A stretch of 9,094 nt of DNA, from contig CAYMLL010000302.1 in the NCBI GenBank assembly GCA_964390645.1, positions 1 to 9,094 of the forward strand, written 5' to 3'. This DNA is from CAYMLL01 sp964390645. Lineage in GTDB: Bacteria > Planctomycetota > UBA8108. Shown here in pieces: positions 4,662 to 9,094 of the stretch. The notes beneath the pieces are model-generated. The model made no database searches. It saw only the letters and a list, made by a program, of their open reading frames with translations, and had not been told where the DNA came from. Both the position numbers and the translations under genes were made by a program. Numbering within the stretch: the stretch's first letter is position 1; each line of letters starts with the position of its first letter.

Positions 4662-7208
4662 TTGCAGACTCGACCGCTCCTGCTCCTCACCGTCGTTGTG
4701 GCCGGTGGCCACGGGTTTCTCCTCGCTGCTCCAGCGGACCGTAGCTCCACCGAGGGGGGCGGCTCGTCTCCGTACGCCGACGTCGCGCGGCTTGCGGACG
4801 GCGACCTCGAGGCCATCAGCGTCGTGCCGGCTCGCGTCACCGTCCGCGGGGCCGATCGCGTCGTCCGCATCGTCGTCACCGGTACATTTGCCGGCGGCGG
4901 TGCGCGCGACCTGACGCGCGAGGCCGCTTGCGTCGTCCTCGACCCCAACGTCGCCCCCGTCGATGAGCAACAGGTCGGCCACCCCGTTTCGAACGGCGAG
5001 ACGACGTTGCGGTTCGAGCACAGCGGCAAGGTCGTCGAGGTGCCCGTCGTCGTCTCGCACACCGAGAGCGATCTGCCGATCAACTTCGCGAACGACATTG
5101 TGCCGATCTTCTCGAAGCTCGGCTGCAACACCGGCGGGTGCCACGGAAAGTCCGGCGGACAGAACGGCTTTCAGATGTCGCTCTTCGGCTTCACGCCGTC
5201 GATCGACTACAGGGCGCTGCGGTTCGAGTCGCGCGGCCGGCGGGTCTTCCCGGCGAAGCCCGGGCACAGCCTGCTGCTTCTGAAGGCGACCGGAAGGCTT
5301 CCGCACGGCGGCGGCGCGATTCTCGACGAGGACTCGCCCGAACACGACCTTCTCGCGCGCTGGATCGGCTCGGGCTTGCCCCTGGGTCGGCCGGACGATC
5401 CCTTCGTCTCGTCGATCAGCGTCTACCCGCGACATCGCGCGATTCGCCGCGGCGCGAGCCAGCAGCTGGCTGTCACGGCGCTCTTCAGCGATGGACACAC
5501 CGAGGATGTGACGAGCGTGGCCGAGTTCTCGGTCAGTGAAGAGGACTACCTCGAGATCGACGAGCGCGGACTCGTCACCGCACGGGACATTCCCGGCTCG
5601 GGGGCCGTGCTGGTGCGTTTCAAGGGCTTTGTCGACTCGTTTCGCGCGACGATTCCGTCCGAGGTCGACATCTCATCGTTCCCGTGGCCCGAGCCTCGGA
5701 GCTATATCGACAAGCTCGTTTTTGAACGCCTCGACGCGCTCGGTATCCCGCCGTCGAAGCTCTCGGACGACGCGGCCTTCGTGCGCCGCGCGTTCCTGGC
5801 GATCTGCGGCACGCTGCCCCGGCCCGCGGAGGTCGAGCGCTTCTTCGCGGACGACAGGGTCGACAAGCGCGCGCGACTCGTCGACGAGCTGCTCGAGCGC
5901 CCGGAGTACGCGAGCTACTTCGCGCTTCTGTGGGCCGATGTGTTGCGGAATCGCCGCGGCAGCAACCAGGCGGCGCCGATGACGATTCGCTTCCGCAACT
6001 GGATCCATGACCAGCTGCTCGGGGAGGTCAGCTACGACGAGTTCGTGCGTCAGATCGTCTGCGCCGAGGGCTCGATCGCCGACAACCCGACGGTCGGCTG
6101 GTATCGCGAGCTGGACAACCCGAAGAAGCTCGTCGACGACACCGCGCAGGTCTTCCTCGGCACGCGTATGCAGTGTGCGCGGTGCCATCACCATCCCCAC
6201 GAGAAGTGGAGCCAGGATGACTACTGGCGCTTCGCCAACTTCTTCTCGCGGGTGAAGCGAAAAGACAACAGCACTCAGCGCACTTTTGCTGTCACGCTCG
6301 AGCGGCGAAGGAGCCGTCTCAACGATGACGAGAGCACGAGCGCGACCTACCGCAAGAGCTACAAGCGCCTGCAGGCTCCGGGTGGCCCGGAGATCGAGGA
6401 GGACCTGAACGACGACCCGCGCCAGCTTCTCGTCGACTGGATGGTCGCGGCCGACAACAGGCTTCTCGCGAAGGCACTCGTGAACCGTTACTGGAAGACC
6501 TTCTTCGGACGCGGCATCGTCGAGCCCGAGGATGACATCCGCGCGACGAATCCGGCGTCGAACCCGGAGCTGCTCGATGCGCTCGCGAAGGACTTCTCGG
6601 ACAGCGGCTACGATCTCAAGCATCTCGTGCGCAGAATCATCAACTCCGCCACCTTCCAGCTCAGCTCCGAGCCGAACGAGCACAACAAGACCGACCGTCA
6701 GAACTTCTCGCGCTTTCAGGCGCGTCGCTTGCCCGCGGAGGTTGTCCTCGACGCCGTCGATCAAGTGCTCGGCACGACGACTCGCTTCGACGGGATGCGT
6801 CGCGGAGCGCGTGCGATCGAGATTCCGGACGAGGGCTCGCGGAACTACTTCCTCGACACCTTCGGGAAGCCGCAGCGCGCGACCGCATGCGCCTGTGAAC
6901 GAGCCGGCTCGGTGACGCTGCCGCAGGTCATTCTCTTCCTGAACTCGCGACAGATGTCGGAGAAGATCGCGGACAAGGCCGCGCCTCCGGCTCGCTTCGT
7001 CGCGGACGAGAGACCCGACGCCGAGAAGGTCCGCGAGCTGTTCCTGCGCGTCTTCTCGCGTCCGCCCCGCGCGGAGGAGAGTGAGCGCGCGCTCTCGTAT
7101 CTGAAGGCGGCCGCAGCGGAGAAGAAGAACGACAAGGCGGCCCGGGAAGCGTGGGAGGACCTCGTCTGGGCGCTTCTCAACAGCAAGGAGTTCGTGTTCC
7201 TCCGATGA
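4662..7208 (+). CDS. Exported Big2-like/DUF1549/DUF1553 (PSD1) protein with CX4CH motif
   Basis: About 848 residues, the first gene of the plus operon. Residues 1-23 (TRPLLLLTVVVAGG...LAA) look like a Sec signal peptide. A beta-rich, Ig-like stretch follows at about 40-135. Next is a cytochrome-like module, DIVPIFSKLGCNTGGCHGK, whose motif is CX4CH (C155, C160, H161) rather than CxxCH, with a conserved PHGGG at 214-218. A Big2-like domain spans about 249-335 (SVYPRHRAIRRGASQQL ... FSDGHTEDVT). DUF1549 occupies about 349-527 and carries CARCHHHPHEKW (C505, C508, H509) before DDYW. DUF1553 occupies about 590-848, with KALVNRYWKTFFGRGIVEP, NPASNPELLDAL and the typical end WALLNSKEFVFLR. The TTG start is chosen on its AAGGAG and the signal peptide; the frame is also open upstream to 4485, but that extension looks non-coding. 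Heme binding is inferred from the motifs; no reaction is established for the family. It overlaps the next gene by 4 nt. Confidence 0.94.
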   Translation: MQTRPLLLLTVVVAGGHGFLLAAPADRSSTEGGGSSPYADVARLADGDLEAISVVPARVTVRGADRVVRIVVTGTFAGGGARDLTREAACVVLDPNVAPVDEQQVGHPVSNGETTLRFEHSGKVVEVPVVVSHTESDLPINFANDIVPIFSKLGCNTGGCHGKSGGQNGFQMSLFGFTPSIDYRALRFESRGRRVFPAKPGHSLLLLKATGRLPHGGGAILDEDSPEHDLLARWIGSGLPLGRPDDPFVSSISVYPRHRAIRRGASQQLAVTALFSDGHTEDVTSVAEFSVSEEDYLEIDERGLVTARDIPGSGAVLVRFKGFVDSFRATIPSEVDISSFPWPEPRSYIDKLVFERLDALGIPPSKLSDDAAFVRRAFLAICGTLPRPAEVERFFADDRVDKRARLVDELLERPEYASYFALLWADVLRNRRGSNQAAPMTIRFRNWIHDQLLGEVSYDEFVRQIVCAEGSIADNPTVGWYRELDNPKKLVDDTAQVFLGTRMQCARCHHHPHEKWSQDDYWRFANFFSRVKRKDNSTQRTFAVTLERRRSRLNDDESTSATYRKSYKRLQAPGGPEIEEDLNDDPRQLLVDWMVAADNRLLAKALVNRYWKTFFGRGIVEPEDDIRATNPASNPELLDALAKDFSDSGYDLKHLVRRIINSATFQLSSEPNEHNKTDRQNFSRFQARRLPAEVVLDAVDQVLGTTTRFDGMRRGARAIEIPDEGSRNYFLDTFGKPQRATACACERAGSVTLPQVILFLNSRQMSEKIADKAAPPARFVADERPDAEKVRELFLRVFSRPPRAEESERALSYLKAAAAEKKNDKAAREAWEDLVWALLNSKEFVFLR

Positions 7209-9094
7209 GACGACGGCTCCTGCTCGCGATGATACTCGTTCTCGCATCGCGCACTGCGCGCTCGCAGGACTTCGCGATGCCGCGACCGGCGCCCGTGCTC
7301 AGGGAGATCTTCCCGGCGGCCGGACAGAGCGGCGCGACGGTTCGCGTTCGTCTCGGCGGCAAGTATCTCGGCAACATCGACGGGGTGCTGGCGAGCCATC
7401 CTGGGATTCGCGCGAAGCTCTTCGTGCCGCCGACCCCGGCGAAGGAAGAGAAGACCGACAAGAAGAAACGCGAGACGGCGGGGCCCGGGAGGCCGAACAC
7501 GCTCCAGTGGGACGTGTCGATCGGCGCGGACGTTCCCGGGGGATTCCACGAGCTGCGCGTCCACAACGACCATGGCGTCAGCGCGCCGCGACTCTTCCAC
7601 GTCTCGTCGACTCCCGTCGTCACCGCCCGTGACCCCGCGAAGAGCGAGCCCGTGAGAATCGTCGCGAACGTTCGTTACTGCGGTCGCGTCGAGAAGGGCG
7701 AGGTGGAGGTCTTCACGCTCGAGAGCGATCGTGACCAGCGCCTCGTCGTCGAGTGTCTCGGTGAGCGGATCGATTCGTCGATCGACGCGACGCTCGAGGT
7801 GAAGGATGCGTCCGGTCGCCGCGTCGTCCGAAGCTCCGATCGAATCTACACGGATCCCGCCGCCGCATTCGATGCGAAGAAGGGCGAGACGTACCGCATC
7901 GAGGTGTGGGACTTCGTCTACGGCAGCGACCTCCCGTATGTCCTCACCGTTTCCACGCGGCCGAAGCTGCTCTTCGCGTATCCTCCGGCACTCGCGGCGA
8001 ATGGAGAGTCGCGCGTCACGTTTTACGGCTGGAACCTGCCGGGGAGCCGCCCGGCCGGCAAGCCGGGAGCCGTGATCGAGGCGCTCGATGTTCGCGTCGA
8101 TGCTTCGACCCTCCCGAGCGCGTCCGGGATCGTCTACCGTCCGACGACCTTCGAGTCGCGCGGGACCGTCGAGGCGCGGCCGCCGGGCATGGAAGTACCG
8201 CCGCTGCTTCTCGTGCGCGCGAACGACCCGATCTCGAACGAGACGGAGCCGAACGACCGCGTCGCGGAGGCCACGCGAGTCGACGTGCCGTCGATCGTCT
8301 GCGCACGCTTTGGGAAGCCGCGCGATCGCGACTGGTTCGTGGTCGATGCGAAGAAGGGGCAGCGGCTCGAGATCTCGCTGAGCTCGTCGCGCCTCGGATA
8401 TCCGTGCGATCCGATCCTTCTCGTCGTTCGCAGAGAGGTCTCCGAAAAGAACGGCGAGAAGGTCGAGAAGCTGAGTGATCTCGTCTACTTGAACGAGCGC
8501 GAGACGACGATCACGAAGGAGAACTCGATCCGCAAGCGGTTCATCGTCGGCACTCGCGATCCGGTGAAGATCTGGACCGTGCCCGAGGACGGCACGTATC
8601 ACATCCAGGTCCGCAATCGCGGCGGAAGCGGCCGACGCGGTGTCGAGATGGTGTACGCTCTCACCGTCCGCGAGGCGACGCCGGACTTCGACCTCTTCGT
8701 CGTGTCGCCGGACATGCTCGGAGGAGCGGGAGTCACGGCGCGCCGCGGCGCCGCGGAGACCTACGACGTGATTCTCGATCGACGCGGAGGCTTCGACGGC
8801 GTCGTCGAGGTCCGCGCCGAGGGCTTGTCGAAGGGAGTGACCTGCCCGCCGGTCTTCATCGGTCGCGGTGACAGTCACGTGCCGCTCGCGCTCTCGGCGA
8901 GCGCGGATGCTCCCGAGTCGACCACGATGATTCGAGTCGTCGGACGCGCGACGATCTCCGCTCGCGACGTCGAGCGCCAGGCCGTCTCGAGCACGGTCGC
9001 TTACGGGCTGCGTGAGACGCGTCACCCGCTCCAGTACACGCACTGCCGTCTCTCGCAGACGATTCCTCTCGCCGTGCGCCCGCGGGCGCCGTTC
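7205..9094 (+). CDS. Exported protein with two PPC-like domains, C-terminus cut off by the window edge
   Basis: The ATG at 7205 overlaps the stop of the previous gene (ATGA) and 630 codons stay open to the last base. Residues 1-20 (MRRRLLLAMILVLA...ARS) are a Sec signal peptide. An IPT/TIG-like N-terminal region at about 29-130 contains PVLREIFPAAGQSGATVRV, interrupted by a Lys/Glu-rich insert at about 79-91. A first PPC-like beta domain spans about 148-248 (GRVEKGEVEVFTLES ... ETYRIEVWD), a second IPT-like segment starts near 258 (PPALAANGESRVTFYGWNLPG), and a clear PPC domain lies at about 343-488 (NETEPNDRVAEA ... RDWFVVDAKKGQRLEIS ... GTYHIQVRN). Beta-rich sequence continues to the edge. 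PPC (pre-peptidase C-terminal) domains are secreted beta-sandwich modules; no peptidase domain is seen in the part available. AAGGAG is 14 nt upstream, a long spacing, so coupling from the upstream gene probably drives initiation. Planctomycetal homologues often sit beside PSD1 genes. Likely role: envelope or surface binding/structural partner. Confidence 0.86.
   Translation, partial: MRRRLLLAMILVLASRTARSQDFAMPRPAPVLREIFPAAGQSGATVRVRLGGKYLGNIDGVLASHPGIRAKLFVPPTPAKEEKTDKKKRETAGPGRPNTLQWDVSIGADVPGGFHELRVHNDHGVSAPRLFHVSSTPVVTARDPAKSEPVRIVANVRYCGRVEKGEVEVFTLESDRDQRLVVECLGERIDSSIDATLEVKDASGRRVVRSSDRIYTDPAAAFDAKKGETYRIEVWDFVYGSDLPYVLTVSTRPKLLFAYPPALAANGESRVTFYGWNLPGSRPAGKPGAVIEALDVRVDASTLPSASGIVYRPTTFESRGTVEARPPGMEVPPLLLVRANDPISNETEPNDRVAEATRVDVPSIVCARFGKPRDRDWFVVDAKKGQRLEISLSSSRLGYPCDPILLVVRREVSEKNGEKVEKLSDLVYLNERETTITKENSIRKRFIVGTRDPVKIWTVPEDGTYHIQVRNRGGSGRRGVEMVYALTVREATPDFDLFVVSPDMLGGAGVTARRGAAETYDVILDRRGGFDGVVEVRAEGLSKGVTCPPVFIGRGDSHVPLALSASADAPESTTMIRVVGRATISARDVERQAVSSTVAYGLRETRHPLQYTHCRLSQTIPLAVRPRAPF

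Noticed and set aside
4413..5498. A 361-codon minus-strand frame across the start of the plus-strand PSD1 gene
   Set aside because: Arg/Ala/Asp-rich shadow with no domain; the plus strand has a signal peptide, CX4CH motif and PHGGG in the same region.
5673..7247. A 524-codon minus-strand open frame opposite the plus-strand PSD1 gene
   Set aside because: It covers the DUF1549 and DUF1553 domains, including the CARCH motif; no domain or signal in the antisense product.
6845..9043. A 732-codon minus-strand open frame opposite the PPC gene
   Set aside because: The plus strand encodes signal peptide, IPT and PPC motifs over this stretch; the antisense translation is Arg/Asp/His-rich without domains.

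Overview
The window is GC-rich (I estimate mid-60s percent, by eye) and gene-dense. Its gene content is typical of Planctomycetota or similar bacteria such as Verrucomicrobia or Acidobacteriota: two large exported DUF1549/DUF1553 proteins (the PSCyt/PSD1 'planctomycete cytochrome' architecture), a DUF1501 protein with a Tat-like leader, a WD40 repeat protein and an exported PPC-domain protein. The phylum assignment is an inference from gene families, not from a marker gene.

Layout: two operons diverge from a spacer at about 3918-4661. The minus-strand operon reads leftwards: PSCyt1-DUF1549-DUF1553 protein (1923-3917), DUF1501 protein (576-1898, possibly from 1922), then a WD40 protein that runs off the left edge (1-579). 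The spacings are tight: the DUF1501 frame reopens directly after the upstream stop, and the WD40 GTG start overlaps the DUF1501 stop as GTGA. The plus-strand operon reads rightwards: a Big2-like/DUF1549/DUF1553 protein (about 4662-7208), then a PPC-domain protein (7205-9094) that starts on an ATGA overlap and runs off the right edge.

The spacer is not empty. On the minus strand at about 4192-4437 it carries a recognisable N-terminal piece of an integrase-core (rve-type) transposase, with no catalytic domain after it. Both operon promoters should also lie in this region, but I could not place them with confidence.

Working together (inference): both operons encode exported proteins with cytochrome-c-like CxxCH or CX4CH motifs, plus partner families that often co-occur with them (DUF1501, WD40, PPC). 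This suggests a cell-envelope or surface complex of unknown biochemical role. The two DUF1549/DUF1553 proteins are paralogues with different N-terminal modules and probably belong to two related but distinct assemblies. I see no rRNA, tRNA, CRISPR array or intact mobile element. No operon ends inside the window, so no terminator is expected or seen.
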